DNA of 64,000 nucleotides from Rhodanobacter sp. (GCA_030148505.1 JASBTI010000004.1:62001-126000); one strand, 5' to 3'. Shown: positions 8,095-17,938, counted from the stretch's first letter. Notes: generated from the letters alone by a model not told the origin. Numbers and translations: made by a program.

Positions 8095-9397
8095 AAATAC
8101 GCGCCAGACCATCGTGCGCCTGCTGTCGAGCATGGGCAGCGCCAAGGAAATCCAGCAGTACCTCAAGCGCTTCTCGCAGCTTGATGCCAAGCGCTTTGCC
8201 GTGGTCAAGGTGGGCGGCGCGGTACTGCGTGACGATCTGTCGGATCTCACCTCGTCGTTGACTTTCCTGCAGCAGGTGGGCCTCACCCCGATCGTGCTGC
8301 ACGGTGCCGGTCCGCAACTGGACGAGGAACTGATGGCGGCGGGTATCGAGAAGCAGACCGTCAATGGCTTGCGGGTGACCTCGCCAAGGGCGCTGGCGAT
8401 CGTGCGCAAGGTCTTCCAGGAACAGAACCTGCGTCTGGTCGAAGCCCTGCAATCGATGGATACCCGCGCTACCTCGGTACCCTCCGGCGTGTTTACCTCC
8501 AGTTACCTCGATCGCGACGTCTACGGGCTGGTCGGCAAGGTGGACAGCATCAACCTGGCGCCGATTGATGCAAGCCTGCGAGCTGGTTCGATCCCGGTGA
8601 TCTCCAGCCTCGGCGAAACCGAGGAAGGACAGATCCTCAACATCAACGCGGACTTTGCCGCCAATGAACTGGTACGCATGTTGCAGCCGTACAAGATCGT
8701 GTTCCTTACCGGCACCGGCGGCTTGCTGGATGGCAAGGGCAAGGTGATCGATTCGATCAACCTCAGCACCGAGTACGAGCATCTGATGGCGCAGCCATGG
8801 CTCAATGGCGGCATGCGGGTGAAGATCGAGCAGATTGCCGACCTGCTGGCCGACCTGCCGCTGACCTCGTCGGTGTCGATTACCCGGCCGGCCGAGCTGG
8901 CCAAGGAGCTGTTTACCCACAAGGGCTCGGGTACGCTGGTGCGTCGCGGCGAAAAGGTTTTCGTGTTGACCTCATGGGAGGGTATCGAGCAGCCACGGAT
9001 GCGCGGGCTGATCGAGTCGAGTTTCGGCCGCACCCTGGTGGCCGATTACTTCGAGCGCACACAGCCATATCGGATCTATGTCAGCGAGAACTATCGCGCC
9101 GCGATGATTCTGGTGGAGGCCGAGGGACTGGTCTATCTGGACAAGTTTGCGGTACTCGACGATGCGCAGGGCGAAGGCCTGGGGCGGGCGGTGTGGCAGC
9201 TGATGCGCGAGCAGAATCCGCAGCTGTTCTGGCGCTCGCGCCACGGCAATGCGATCAATCCGTTCTATTACGGGGAGTCCGATGGCAGTCTCAAGCAGGA
9301 GCGCTGGAAAGTCTTCTGGTATGGCCTGGACGGCTTCGACACGATCGCTCGCTGCGTCGCACACTGCGCCACGCGACAACCTACCTTGCTGGACTGA
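8081..9397 (+). CDS. argB: Bifunctional acetylglutamate kinase/N-acetylglutamate synthase
   Basis: A 438-residue fusion. Residues about 30-285 are the amino-acid kinase fold that phosphorylates N-acetylglutamate: [10 protein letters not shown] near 46-55, the GAGPQLD substrate loop, and INADFAANE for nucleotide. Residues about 295-438 are a GNAT domain that makes N-acetylglutamate from acetyl-CoA ([22 protein letters not shown] acetyl-CoA loop, FWRSRHGN). This fused form is characteristic of Xanthomonadales and it supplies both the first and second steps. The start is GTG within the end of argE', so the two are translationally coupled. No separate argA is present. Confidence 0.94.
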   Translation: MEKHKNTRQTIVRLLSSMGSAKEIQQYLKRFSQLDAKRFAVVKVGGAVLRDDLSDLTSSLTFLQQVGLTPIVLHGAGPQLDEELMAAGIEKQTVNGLRVTSPRALAIVRKVFQEQNLRLVEALQSMDTRATSVPSGVFTSSYLDRDVYGLVGKVDSINLAPIDASLRAGSIPVISSLGETEEGQILNINADFAANELVRMLQPYKIVFLTGTGGLLDGKGKVIDSINLSTEYEHLMAQPWLNGGMRVKIEQIADLLADLPLTSSVSITRPAELAKELFTHKGSGTLVRRGEKVFVLTSWEGIEQPRMRGLIESSFGRTLVADYFERTQPYRIYVSENYRAAMILVEAEGLVYLDKFAVLDDAQGEGLGRAVWQLMREQNPQLFWRSRHGNAINPFYYGESDGSLKQERWKVFWYGLDGFDTIARCVAHCATRQPTLLD

Positions 9398-9403
9398 CTA
9401 CGC

Positions 9404-10360
9404 ATGAACACTGACAGGAAACGCATCGGCATCGTCGGTGCCCGCGGGCATACCGGCATGGAGCTGATTCGCTTGATCGCGGGGCATCCGGCACTTCAGC
9501 TGGCATTCGTGTCTTCTCGCGAGCTGGCTGGTCAGCGTGTTGCCGATCATGTGGAGGGCTTTCGCGGCGAGCTGTGCTACGCGAGCCTCGATGCGGCCGG
9601 TGTGGCCGAGCAGGACGCGGACGTGGTGATCCTGGCGCTGCCCAACGGCAAGGCTGAGGCCTACGTCACCGCACTCGATGCGGCCCGGCCGGATACACTG
9701 GTGCTCGATCTTTCCGCCGACTACCGCTTCGACGAGCGCTGGTACTACGGCCTTCCCGAATTGACCCGAAACAAGTGGCGCGGTCAGCAGCGGATCAGCA
9801 ACCCCGGTTGCTACGCCACCGCCATGCAGCTGTCGATCGCACCATTGAAGGATTTGCTGGCGGCCCCGCCGGTGTGCTTCGGCGTGTCCGGCTATTCCGG
9901 CGCCGGTACTACGCCGTCGGACAAGAACGATCCGGAAAAGCTGCGCGACAACCTGATGCCCTATGCGCTCACCGGTCACATGCACGAGAAGGAAGCCAGC
10001 CGTCATCTCGGTGTGCCGGTGGAGTTCATGCCGCACGTGGCACCACACTTTCGCGGCCTTACCGTTACCACCAACCTTTACCTCGCGCGCAAGATGATGC
10101 GCGAGGAGGTGATCGCCCGTTTCAGGCATGCCTATGAGGGCGAGTCGCTGGTCACCGTGCTGGATGAGGCGCCGTGGGTCAGTCGTGTCGCCCACCGGCA
10201 TCATGCGGAGATTGGCGGCTTCGTGCTCTCCGCCGACGGCAAGCGGGTGGTGATTGTGGCGACGCTGGACAATCTGCTGAAGGGTGCCGCGACACAGGCC
10301 ATGCAAAACATCAATCGGGCGATCGGTGTCGACGAAATGACCGGCATACCCTTGTTGTAG
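9404..10360 (+). CDS. argC: N-acetyl-gamma-glutamyl-phosphate reductase
   Basis: NADPH-dependent reduction of acetylglutamyl-phosphate to the semialdehyde. The 318-residue product begins with a Rossmann motif ([13 protein letters not shown], 9-21) and carries the catalytic C136 in SNPGCYATA, followed by the GYSGAG and PHV.P.F.GL segments of the family. It starts six bases after the argB stop. Its own TAG stop (10358-10360) is the TAG of a REP-type GTAG head, so the repeat provides the end of the reading frame. The length is usual for the short Xanthomonadales form. Confidence 0.95.
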   Translation: MNTDRKRIGIVGARGHTGMELIRLIAGHPALQLAFVSSRELAGQRVADHVEGFRGELCYASLDAAGVAEQDADVVILALPNGKAEAYVTALDAARPDTLVLDLSADYRFDERWYYGLPELTRNKWRGQQRISNPGCYATAMQLSIAPLKDLLAAPPVCFGVSGYSGAGTTPSDKNDPEKLRDNLMPYALTGHMHEKEASRHLGVPVEFMPHVAPHFRGLTVTTNLYLARKMMREEVIARFRHAYEGESLVTVLDEAPWVSRVAHRHHAEIGGFVLSADGKRVVIVATLDNLLKGAATQAMQNINRAIGVDEMTGIPLL

Positions 10361-10432
10361 GAGCGCACCCTGTGCGCGAAAGCTCTTCGCCGGCACCCAC
10401 CCGAAAACATCGCGCACAGGGTGCGCTCTTAC
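10357..10432. repeat. Inverted REP-like pair between argC and argH
   Basis: GAGCGCACCCTGTGCGCGA (10361-10379) and its exact reverse complement (10410-10428) surround a 30-base centre. With the flanking bases, the left unit reads GTAG+GAGCGC and the inverted right unit reads GTAA+GAGCGC, the head-and-palindrome form of REP/REPIN elements. Each 19-base arm is itself partly palindromic (GCGCAC.CTGTGCGC). The pair lies inside the operon and would fold into a long hairpin in the mRNA, where it could protect or process the transcript between argC and argH. Confidence 0.85.
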
Positions 10433-10451
10433 CCATTGTGAGGACATCACC

Positions 10452-11747
10452 ATGACTCAGCCGCTGTGGCAGAAATCCGACATCAAGATCGACGCCAAGA
10501 TCATGCAGTTCCTCGCCGGTGACGACGTGTTGCTGGATCGCGAGTTTTTCCTGTATGACATCACTGCCAGCAAGGCGCACGTCGAGGGGTTGGCGCATAT
10601 TGGCGTGGTGAGTGCCGACGAGGCGACCGCACTGGCGCGTGAGCTTGAGGCGCTGGCCGAGGACTTTCGCAGCGGCGCCTTCGTGCTGGACGATCGCCAC
10701 GAAGACGGACACTCGGCGATCGAGGCCCGACTCACCGAGCGGCTTGGCGATGCCGGTCGCCGCGTGCACACCGGGCGCAGCCGCAACGATCAGGTGCTGG
10801 TTGCCACGCGGCTGTGGCTGAAGGATCAACTGGCTACGTTGCAGACGCATTGTCGCGCCATCGCCGAGGTGTGTATCGATCGCGCCGCACAGCCGGCCGT
10901 GCCGATGCCAGGCTATACCCACCTTCAGCGCGCGGTGGTGTCTTCCAGCGCGATGTGGTTTGCCGGGTTTGCCGAGGGCTTTGTCGACAACGCGTTGCGG
11001 GCGCGCCAGACCAGCGCGTGGATCGACACCAATCCCCTAGGCACCGCCGCCGGTTACGGCGTCAATCTCAAGTTGGATCGGGAACACACCACACGGGCGC
11101 TCGGCTTCTCGCGCCTGCAGATATCGCCGATCTATGCCCAGCTCTCGCGCGGCAAGTTCGAGATCGCAGTGCTGGAGGCCATCGCCAGTGCGCTGCTGGA
11201 TTTGCGTCGGCTGGCGTGGGATCTGTCGTTGTTCACCACCGCTGAATTCAACTTCGTGACATTGCCGTCGGAATACACCACCGGCAGCTCGATCATGCCG
11301 AACAAGCGCAACCCGGACGTGATCGAATTGTTGCGCGCCAGCTATGCCAGCGTGGCCGCGGCGCGCACCGAGATCGAGCAGTTGCTGTCGCTGCCTTCGG
11401 GCTATCAGCGCGACCTGCAGTTTTCCAAGGGTTCGTTGTTTCACGGCTGCCGTCATGGCCTGAGCGCATTGTCGCTGGTACCGGACTTGCTGGCCCGGAT
11501 GAAGTGGAACGCGCCGGCGATGCGAGCGGCGATCGAGCCGGCCATGTACGCCACCGATGTGGCCATCGAACAGGCAGCCGCCGGGGTGCCGTTCCGCGAC
11601 GCCTATCGCGCCGCGGCTGAAACCGCGGCGTCGGCAGGAAATGGGCGTACGCCGGAGGGTAGCCTGGCGGCGCGTGTTTCACCCGGCGCCGGCAGCGACC
11701 TGCGCCTGGACGAGCTGCGCCAGCGCCTCGACCAGCTCGACGGCTGA
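10452..11747 (+). CDS. argH: Argininosuccinate lyase
   Basis: Splits argininosuccinate into arginine and fumarate, the last step of the pathway. The 431-residue member of the fumarase/aspartase superfamily has the signature loop [12 protein letters not shown] with the catalytic Ser, TGRSRNDQV near residue 107, and [13 protein letters not shown] lies nine bases before ATG. It is separated from argC by the REP-like pair but stays in the operon orientation, and proB follows after 11 bases. Slightly shorter than the E. coli enzyme (457). Confidence 0.95.
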   Translation: MTQPLWQKSDIKIDAKIMQFLAGDDVLLDREFFLYDITASKAHVEGLAHIGVVSADEATALARELEALAEDFRSGAFVLDDRHEDGHSAIEARLTERLGDAGRRVHTGRSRNDQVLVATRLWLKDQLATLQTHCRAIAEVCIDRAAQPAVPMPGYTHLQRAVVSSSAMWFAGFAEGFVDNALRARQTSAWIDTNPLGTAAGYGVNLKLDREHTTRALGFSRLQISPIYAQLSRGKFEIAVLEAIASALLDLRRLAWDLSLFTTAEFNFVTLPSEYTTGSSIMPNKRNPDVIELLRASYASVAAARTEIEQLLSLPSGYQRDLQFSKGSLFHGCRHGLSALSLVPDLLARMKWNAPAMRAAIEPAMYATDVAIEQAAAGVPFRDAYRAAAETAASAGNGRTPEGSLAARVSPGAGSDLRLDELRQRLDQLDG

Positions 11748-11758
11748 CCGGAGTCGAC

Positions 11759-12937
11759 ATGGCACCGGGATTAGTGGGAAAGGTGGACCTTCCGGTGCAG
11801 GCGCTGCCGCCGTGGCGCCGTGCGGTGTTGAAGGTCGGCAGCAATTTGCTGGCAGCCGATGGCGGCGGCCTCACCCCGCGTTATGCCGAGGCGCTGGCGG
11901 CCTTCGTTGTGGCCAGTCATGCCGACGGCCGAGAGGTGGTGCTGGTGTCCTCCGGCGCGGTGGCCGCGGGACGCGCGCTGCTGCGCGAACGCAAGACGTT
12001 CGGTGGTGACCTGGCGGCACGCCAGGCGTTGGCGGCCCTGGGGCAGTCGCCGATGATTGCCTTGTGGCAGTCGCTGTCGCCGCGTCCCGTGGCGCAGGTA
12101 CTGCTTACCCATGACGATCTGCGCAATCGCCGCCGCTACCTCAATGCGCGTGCGACCCTGCGGGGCTTGCTGGCGCTTGACGTGCTTCCCGTGGTGAACG
12201 AGAACGACACTGTGGCAGTGGATGAGCTGAAGCTGGGCGACAACGACAATCTCGCCGCGATCGTGGCGGCACTGGTCGATGCCGACCTGCTCTTGATCGC
12301 CTCCGACATCGATGCCCTCTACAGCGCCGATCCGCGCCGCGATCCCCAGGCGCGGCCCGTCACGCAAGTGGCGGCCATTTCACCCGAGGTGATGGCGATG
12401 GCCGGTGGCAGCGGCAGTACAGTCGGCACCGGCGGCATGCGTACCAAGCTGGAGGCGGCGGCCAAGGCGGCGGCGGCAGGTATCCCCACGGCCTTGTTCA
12501 ACGGGCGCGACGAGGCAACCCTGCAGGCGCTGCGCTGCGGCCAGCTGCAGGGTACGCTGATATCCGCCGCCGGCAGCCGCATGCAGGCGCGCAAATACTG
12601 GTTACGGCATGCGCCCGCAGCATCTGGCGAGATCCGGGTCGACAGCGGCGCGGCACGCGCCCTCGCCGCTGGCAGGGCTTCCTTGCTGCCGGGCGGGATA
12701 CTCGGCGGGATTGGCGATTTTCACCGCGGCGACCTGGTGAACATCGTCGATGCCGATGGGCACCCGGTGGCCCGGGGGCTGACGCAATACGGTGCCATCG
12801 ACGTTGGCCGTCTGGCCGGCCATCACAGTCGCCAGATCGAAGCCGTGCTCGGTTATAGCTACGGCACGGCCGTGGTGCATCGCGACGATATGGTAACTGT
12901 GGGCGACACGCCATCCATGGGAAAGCCGCTGCGATAA
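11759..12937 (+). CDS. proB: Glutamate 5-kinase
   Basis: Phosphorylates glutamate for proline synthesis. The 392-residue product has the amino-acid kinase domain (about 20-275: AVLKVGSNLL, VSSGAVAAGR, the Asn-rich NENDTVAVDELKLGDND loop) and a C-terminal PUA domain (about 295-375: IRVDSGAARAL...LLPGGI). It has an N-terminal extension of about 17 residues before the kinase core. GGAG precedes ATG. It is last in the arginine operon, linking the two glutamate-derived pathways. proA is not next to it, and a strong hairpin follows directly. Confidence 0.95.
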   Translation: MAPGLVGKVDLPVQALPPWRRAVLKVGSNLLAADGGGLTPRYAEALAAFVVASHADGREVVLVSSGAVAAGRALLRERKTFGGDLAARQALAALGQSPMIALWQSLSPRPVAQVLLTHDDLRNRRRYLNARATLRGLLALDVLPVVNENDTVAVDELKLGDNDNLAAIVAALVDADLLLIASDIDALYSADPRRDPQARPVTQVAAISPEVMAMAGGSGSTVGTGGMRTKLEAAAKAAAAGIPTALFNGRDEATLQALRCGQLQGTLISAAGSRMQARKYWLRHAPAASGEIRVDSGAARALAAGRASLLPGGILGGIGDFHRGDLVNIVDADGHPVARGLTQYGAIDVGRLAGHHSRQIEAVLGYSYGTAVVHRDDMVTVGDTPSMGKPLR

Positions 12938-12966
12938 GCGGTGACCAGGCCTAATCGTACGTGCGG

Positions 12967-13003
12967 CGGCACAGGGCCGGGAGTGCATTCCCGGCCTGTG
13001 CCG
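12967..13003. terminator. Hairpin between convergent proB and ggt
   Basis: CGGCACAGGGCCGGGA pairs with TCCCGGCCTGTGCCG over 15 base pairs with one bulged G and a six-base loop. It lies in the 77-base gap between two convergent genes, so it can serve as a bidirectional terminator. The U-tract is short (GTTTG on the plus strand). Confidence 0.75.
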
Positions 13004-13014
13004 TTTGCGTGGCT

Positions 13015-14790
13015 TCAGTAGCCGGCGGCCAGGCCGGCCGGCCGGCGGCGGTCATTGGCGCCTTCCAGCAGACCGGTCTTGGGGTTGACCAGGATCGCTT
13101 CGTCCGCACCCCAGGACTTGACCAGCTTGAAGTGGTGACCCATCGCTTCCAGCTTTTGCTGGACCTGGGGCGTCAGCAGGCCTGGCTCGACGAAGGCGTG
13201 ATCCGGCAGCCATTGTTCATGCAGACGTGGCGCATTGACCGCTTGCTGCATGTTCATGCCGAAATCGGCGACGTTGAGGAAGCTTTCCAGGGTAGTGGAG
13301 ATGATGGTGGAACCACCGGGGCTGCCGGTCACCATGAACAACTTGCCGTCACGCAGCACGATGGTCGGTGACATCGAGCTGAGCGGACGCTTGCCCGGTT
13401 CGATCTGGTTGATCTTGCCCTGTACCAGGCCAAAGGTATTGGGCACGCCCGGCTTGGAGGTGAAGTCGTCCATCTCGTTGTTGAGAAAGAAGCCGGTATC
13501 ACCGGCGATCTGGCCGACGCCGAACAGGTAGTTGATGGTGTAGGTCACGGCGACTGCATTGCCGTGCTTGTCGACCACCGAGTAGTGCGTGGTGTTGGTT
13601 CCCTCTACGGGGCCTAGGCTACCCTGGATTGCGGAGGACGGGGTGGCCTTGTCCGGGCGGATGGTGGAGCGCATCAGGTCCACGTGCTGTGGCGAGAGCA
13701 GTTTGGCAATCGGATTGTGCACGAAGGCCGGATCGCCAAGATAGGTATTGCGGTCAGCGAAGGCGCGGCGTTCGGCCTCGATGATGTAGTGCACGCTGTT
13801 GACCGAGCCGTAACCCCACTTGGCCAGCGGATAGGGTTTCAGGATCTGCAGGATCTGGCAGAGGGTGGTGCCGCCGGAGCTGGGCGGCGGATCGGAAACG
13901 ATAGTGTAACCGCGATATTCGCAGGTCAGCGGGGTATCCCATTTCACCGCATAGTCGGCGAAGTCCTTCATCGACAGGATGCCGCCGTGCGCCTGGCTGG
14001 CCGCCACCACCTTGCGCGCGATCGCGCCATGATAGAACGCATGCGCGCCACCTTTCTCGATCAGCTCGAGAGTGTGCGCCAGCTGGGGCTGCCGCAGGCG
14101 ATCGCCGACGACGTAAGGCTTGCCGTGATGGAGGAAGATGTTCGCGACATTGGGGTATTTGGCGAAATCCTTGACGCGCTCGTTGAGGATATTGATATCG
14201 CCCTGCTGCAGTACGAAGCCGTTGCGCGCCAGCTTGATCGCCGGTGCGATCACTTGCCGCAAACTCATGCTGCCGTACTTCTTCAGGGCTTCATCCATGC
14301 CCATCACCGTGCCTGGCACGCCGATGCCCAGATAAGTCCCGGTGCTCTTGCCCGGGATCACGTTGCCCTTGGCGTCCTGATACATGGTCGGACTGGCTTT
14401 AAGCGGTGCGGTTTCGCGGAAGTCCAGAAACAGGTTCTTGCCCCCTGCCAGATGGATCACCATGAAGCCGCCGCCACCGATGTTGCCGCAGCATGGGTGC
14501 ACGACGGCAAGGGCATATCCCACGGCCACCGCGGCGTCGACCGCATTGCCACCTTGCTTGAGGATGTCCACGCCGACCTTGGTGGCCAGATGTTGTGCAG
14601 AGACCACCATGGCGTGTTTGGCGGTGACCGGACGCGCCTGCGCCAACTCGGCCATGGTGGTGGGCGCGGCGGTGGCGTCGAGCGCCTGCTGGGGGATGCC
14701 GCGCTGGGCGGACGGTGGTTGGGTAGCCCAGGCGGCGGATGCGATGGACAGCGCCGTGATGGCGGCCCATGCGGGGAATACTTTGCGCAT
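13015..14790 (-). CDS. ggt: Gamma-glutamyltranspeptidase
   Basis: Periplasmic enzyme that cleaves or transfers the gamma-glutamyl group of glutathione. The 591-residue precursor has a signal peptide (MRKVFPAWAAITALSIASAAWA, cut near residue 22). The self-processing nucleophile is T400 in TNTTHYSVVD, which divides large and small subunits. PSSGGTT, the GSPGGSTI oxyanion region and the C-terminal GANDRRRPAG are also present. The start is the internal ATG giving the signal peptide; the frame is open 19 codons upstream. Convergent with proB. Confidence 0.96.
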   Translation of the reverse strand: MRKVFPAWAAITALSIASAAWATQPPSAQRGIPQQALDATAAPTTMAELAQARPVTAKHAMVVSAQHLATKVGVDILKQGGNAVDAAVAVGYALAVVHPCCGNIGGGGFMVIHLAGGKNLFLDFRETAPLKASPTMYQDAKGNVIPGKSTGTYLGIGVPGTVMGMDEALKKYGSMSLRQVIAPAIKLARNGFVLQQGDINILNERVKDFAKYPNVANIFLHHGKPYVVGDRLRQPQLAHTLELIEKGGAHAFYHGAIARKVVAASQAHGGILSMKDFADYAVKWDTPLTCEYRGYTIVSDPPPSSGGTTLCQILQILKPYPLAKWGYGSVNSVHYIIEAERRAFADRNTYLGDPAFVHNPIAKLLSPQHVDLMRSTIRPDKATPSSAIQGSLGPVEGTNTTHYSVVDKHGNAVAVTYTINYLFGVGQIAGDTGFFLNNEMDDFTSKPGVPNTFGLVQGKINQIEPGKRPLSSMSPTIVLRDGKLFMVTGSPGGSTIISTTLESFLNVADFGMNMQQAVNAPRLHEQWLPDHAFVEPGLLTPQVQQKLEAMGHHFKLVKSWGADEAILVNPKTGLLEGANDRRRPAGLAAGY

Positions 14791-14887
14791 GCTGCTTACT
14801 CGGTCAGTGTGGATGGCGGGTGAAATCAATACCTCTGACCATAGCATTGCTGGCAGCTGCGGGCGTAGTCCGGAGGTGCTGCCCTGG

Positions 14888-15796
14888 TCAATCGACGATA
14901 TCCGGCTCGAAAAAACTCCAGCGGATATCCGGAAACTGGACCTTCATGGCGGCCTCGACCCCATTGATTGCATCGATCAGCTGGCGATCGCTGGCGAGCG
15001 GAACCATTCGCGCCTTGATCGCCACCATGACGTCCGGTCCCATTTGCAGACTGATCAGGTTCAGGATCTCGGCGATCTCCGGACGGGTGCGCAGAAACGC
15101 CATCAGCTCGGTGCGGCGGCGCGGCTCCACGCCCTGGCCAATCAGCAACGCTTTCACCTCGATCGCCACCAGCACGGCCACTACCAGCAGCAGTACGCCG
15201 ATGGCGATGGTGCCCATGGCATCGAACATCAGGTTGCCGGTGAGCATGGTGGCGCCGACGGCCAGAGTAGCGACGCTGAGACCGAGCAGGGCCGCAAGAT
15301 CCTCGCCGAAAATCACCAGCAATTCGCTGGATCGGGTTTCCCGGAACCAGGTCCAGAGGCTTTGTGTTCCGCGCGCCTTGTTTACCTCGCGCATGCAGCC
15401 ATGCATTGAAATGCCCTCGACCACGATGCCGAAGATCAGCACGCCCAACGCCAGCCATGGCCATTTCAGAGGTTCGGGATGGCTGAGCTTGTGGATTCCC
15501 TCATACAGCGAAAACATGCCCCCCACGGTGAACAACAGGATGGCCACCAGAAACGACCAGAAGTACAGCGCACGCCCCCAGCCCAGCGGGAATTCGTCCG
15601 AGGGTGGTCGTCTGGCCTGGCGGATACCCAGCAGCAGCAGGCCCTGGTTGCCGCAGTCCGCCAGTGAGTGCACCGCTTCGGCCAGCATCGCGCCGGAGCC
15701 GGTGAGCAGCGCGGCGAACGATTTGGCAATGAAGATCGCGAAGTTGGCACTCAGCGCCAGCAGGATCGCTTTCATTGAATTGGCGTGACCGGACAT
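14888..15796 (-). CDS. Cation diffusion facilitator family transporter
   Basis: A 302-residue CDF-family exporter of divalent metals (Zn, Co, Fe or Mn) in the inner membrane, driven by proton antiport. It has about six membrane helices (within 8-215), the helix-2 metal motif HSLAD (43-47), a second acidic site FGEDLAALLG in helix 5, and a cytoplasmic C-terminal domain (about 220-302). The HSLAD and GED residues correspond to the transport site, but the metal cannot be read from the sequence. It starts ATG (MSGHANSMKA) and lies upstream of ggt on the same strand, 97 bases away. Confidence 0.9.
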   Translation of the reverse strand: MSGHANSMKAILLALSANFAIFIAKSFAALLTGSGAMLAEAVHSLADCGNQGLLLLGIRQARRPPSDEFPLGWGRALYFWSFLVAILLFTVGGMFSLYEGIHKLSHPEPLKWPWLALGVLIFGIVVEGISMHGCMREVNKARGTQSLWTWFRETRSSELLVIFGEDLAALLGLSVATLAVGATMLTGNLMFDAMGTIAIGVLLLVVAVLVAIEVKALLIGQGVEPRRRTELMAFLRTRPEIAEILNLISLQMGPDVMVAIKARMVPLASDRQLIDAINGVEAAMKVQFPDIRWSFFEPDIVD

Positions 15797-15853
15797 GCGC
15801 GTCGATCCTTGCGGTGGGGGATGCCGAACGGCGCCCCGGAGGCTTCAACCGGT

Positions 15854-16369
15854 TCAGTGGATACCGACGCCCAGCCCGAGACCGAAGTGTATGTTGTTGT
15901 GGCCCTGGCGCATTTCGTCTGCCGTCCACACATGCGATTGCGCCACGCTGACCAGCGGAAACACATAGTCCGCCTCACCGACCTTGCCGGCGCGACTGCC
16001 AGCGAGTCTGCCGCTGACGGTCATCAATGAGCCGACCGGGTAGTCCAGTGGTTCCACATAGCCGGGCATCATGGCAATGAAGCGGCCACTGCCGCTGTCA
16101 TTCGCCTTCGGTCGCTGTGACGAGTCCAGCGGGTAGGCCAGCATCTCGATTTCGCTGTGGTCGGGGAAATTCTTTACCTGCACGATGCGCCCACCCCAGA
16201 TCACCGACGCCTCGGTGAAACGCTCTGGGGTCTGGGCGACCTGGAACGGCGCCGCGCTGATTGCGCCGGTCGGGTTCTTGTAGATCGGGGCCGGCGCGCA
16301 GGCGGCCAGCATCAGCAGCAAGGCCGGTATGGCGACGCGGATCAGGCAAGAAGGCAGACGGAAGGGCAT
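15854..16369 (-). CDS. Slp family outer membrane lipoprotein
   Basis: A 171-residue lipoprotein. The lipobox LAAC places the lipidated cysteine near residue 24 after a short signal (MPFRLPS...LLLMLAAC). The body follows the Slp family: AVIWGGRIV-like (VIWGGRIVQVKNF), EMLAYPLDSSQRP, GRFIAM.PGY.EPLDYP.G and VSGRLAGSRAGKVGEADYVFP. Slp is a starvation-inducible outer membrane lipoprotein in E. coli; its exact role is unclear. AGGAG sits before the ATG. A stand-alone gene ahead of the CDF gene on the same strand. Confidence 0.9.
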   Translation of the reverse strand: MPFRLPSCLIRVAIPALLLMLAACAPAPIYKNPTGAISAAPFQVAQTPERFTEASVIWGGRIVQVKNFPDHSEIEMLAYPLDSSQRPKANDSGSGRFIAMMPGYVEPLDYPVGSLMTVSGRLAGSRAGKVGEADYVFPLVSVAQSHVWTADEMRQGHNNIHFGLGLGVGIH

Positions 16370-16409
16370 GACATACTCCTGGCAGCGCAATGGCGACGGT
16401 AGCGTGAGC

Positions 16410-17324
16410 TTAGCGGCGACCCGGAGCCCGTGGTAGCCGTGATGGGGGCAACGGGCTTGGTGTGTTCAGCATGCTGCCTTCCTCGTCCAGCAGCCAGTCC
16501 AGTTTCCAGCTGGCAGGCTGTTCGCGTGAGAGCAGGCTGGCCATCACGCGCAACGATTCTCGCAGTGTCTCATCGAGCTTCCACGGCACGTTGAGGATCG
16601 CCATACCCGAACCATTGAGCCGAAGTGGCGAATCATCCGGGTAAACCATCAACTCTACCCGCAGCACGCGTCGTGCACCGATACGTTGCAGGCTGCGCAG
16701 GAACGGCTGTACCTGACTGCGCAACTTGATCGGGTACCAGACGGCATAGACGCCGGTCGGCCAACGCTGCAGGGCCGACTTCAGCGCTTGTTCGATCAGT
16801 CGATACTCCGCATCCTGCGCCTCGTAGGGTGGGTCGATCAGTACCAGGCCACGCTTTTCCTTCGGCGGCAACAACGCCTTCAAGGCCTCGTAGCCGTCAC
16901 GCTGATGGACGTGTATTCGCGGGTTGCGGCGAAACAGCTCGCGCAGCTCGTTGGCTTCCTGCGGATGCAATTCGCATAGCTGCGCACTGTCCTGAGGGCG
17001 CAACAAGCCGGCGACCTGCAATGGCGAGCCGGGATAACGCTTCAGGCCGTGCTCATTGCCTTCGGCGCTGAGAATGCGGTCGCGCCAACGCTGCAGCAGA
17101 GCAGGCATTTTTTCGGCCGGGTGCAGGCGCGCAATGCCGTCCTTGTGTTCGCCGGTCTTGCGCGCTTCCATGCCATCCAGCGCGTAGTTGCCGCGCCCGG
17201 CATGGGTGTCGATATAGCAAAATGGCGTCGATTTCGTCTGCATCGCCTCGATCAGCGCGAGCAATACGGTGTGTTTGAGGACATCGGCAAAGTTGCCGGC
17301 ATGATAGGCGTGGCGATAATTCAT
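16410..17324 (-). CDS. rlmJ: 23S rRNA (adenine(2030)-N(6))-methyltransferase RlmJ
   Basis: Methylates A2030 of 23S rRNA. The 304-residue product starts with the family N-terminus MNYRHAYHAGNFADVLKH (SAM site region), has YIDTHAGRGNYAL and the N6-methylase tetrapeptide DPPY in LIDPPYEAQ, followed by YPIK. The frame is open 43 codons upstream but the extension is not family-like. The C-terminus is about 20 residues longer than E. coli RlmJ (280). No clear ribosome binding site. Confidence 0.94.
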   Translation of the reverse strand: MNYRHAYHAGNFADVLKHTVLLALIEAMQTKSTPFCYIDTHAGRGNYALDGMEARKTGEHKDGIARLHPAEKMPALLQRWRDRILSAEGNEHGLKRYPGSPLQVAGLLRPQDSAQLCELHPQEANELRELFRRNPRIHVHQRDGYEALKALLPPKEKRGLVLIDPPYEAQDAEYRLIEQALKSALQRWPTGVYAVWYPIKLRSQVQPFLRSLQRIGARRVLRVELMVYPDDSPLRLNGSGMAILNVPWKLDETLRESLRVMASLLSREQPASWKLDWLLDEEGSMLNTPSPLPPSRLPRAPGRR

Positions 17325-17524
17325 GGCAGACACAAGGAGGCGGAAGCGCAGTATAGGCTGCCGACCAGCTCTTTCTGGTGGAGAGCCTCGCCGGGGAGGG
17401 CTAGTGACCCGAATGCCCTGCCGTCCACCTAGCCTTAACATCGGTCGGCGCAAGCTTGACAGCGTTGCAGCATCGCAACGGATCAGGCATCGGCCTGGTT
17501 ACCTCGTTCAGCAGAGATAATGCC

Positions 17525-17869
17525 ATGAAGATTTCTCCGAAAATCATCGTTGCCACCGTTGCGCTGGGCCTTTCGATGGCCGTCACGACGGTCTATGCGC
17601 AAGAGAATGCGATGCATCAGGCCAGCGGCATGCAGCATGGCGACAAGAGCATGCAGCATACCGACAAGAGCATGATGCACCACAACATGAAGCGCATGAA
17701 CAAGAGCATGCACAAGATGCCGGCCACGGTGACCTCGGTCGACCATCAGACCGGCATCGTCGAGGTCAATTCGGCTGGCATGTCCCTGCGGGTGCATTTT
17801 CCGCCGCCGTCCGTGGTTAACCTCAAGGCGGGCGACAAGATCGTCCTGCATCTGGGTTTCACCAAATAG
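17525..17869 (+). CDS. Small secreted His/Met-rich protein, possible copper binder
   Basis: A 114-residue exported protein. After a signal peptide (MKISPKIIVATVALGLSMAVTTVYA, cut near residue 25) comes a segment (about 28-62) dense in Met, His and Lys. It contains repeats of the form MQHxDKSM and KRMNKSMHKM. The C-terminal 50 residues form a small predicted beta domain (VTSVDHQTGIVEV...LKAGDKIVLHLGF) resembling the CusF-type OB fold of periplasmic copper chaperones. Met/His clusters are typical Cu(I)/Ag(I) ligands. The similarity to CusF is by pattern only. No copper-export genes are adjacent. Confidence 0.75.
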   Translation: MKISPKIIVATVALGLSMAVTTVYAQENAMHQASGMQHGDKSMQHTDKSMMHHNMKRMNKSMHKMPATVTSVDHQTGIVEVNSAGMSLRVHFPPPSVVNLKAGDKIVLHLGFTK

Positions 17870-17903
17870 CTCTGGGGCCCCGAGTACTGCTGATCCCGGT
17901 CCA

Positions 17904-17938
17904 TCTCCGACCCGGGTTTGCCCATGCGCGGTCGGAGA
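17904..17938. terminator. Possible terminator between convergent genes
   Basis: TCTCCGAC (17904-17911) pairs with GTCGGAGA (17931-17938) around a 19-base loop in the gap between the His/Met-rich protein gene and the DMT transporter gene. No U-tract follows, so this is a weak call. Confidence 0.35.
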
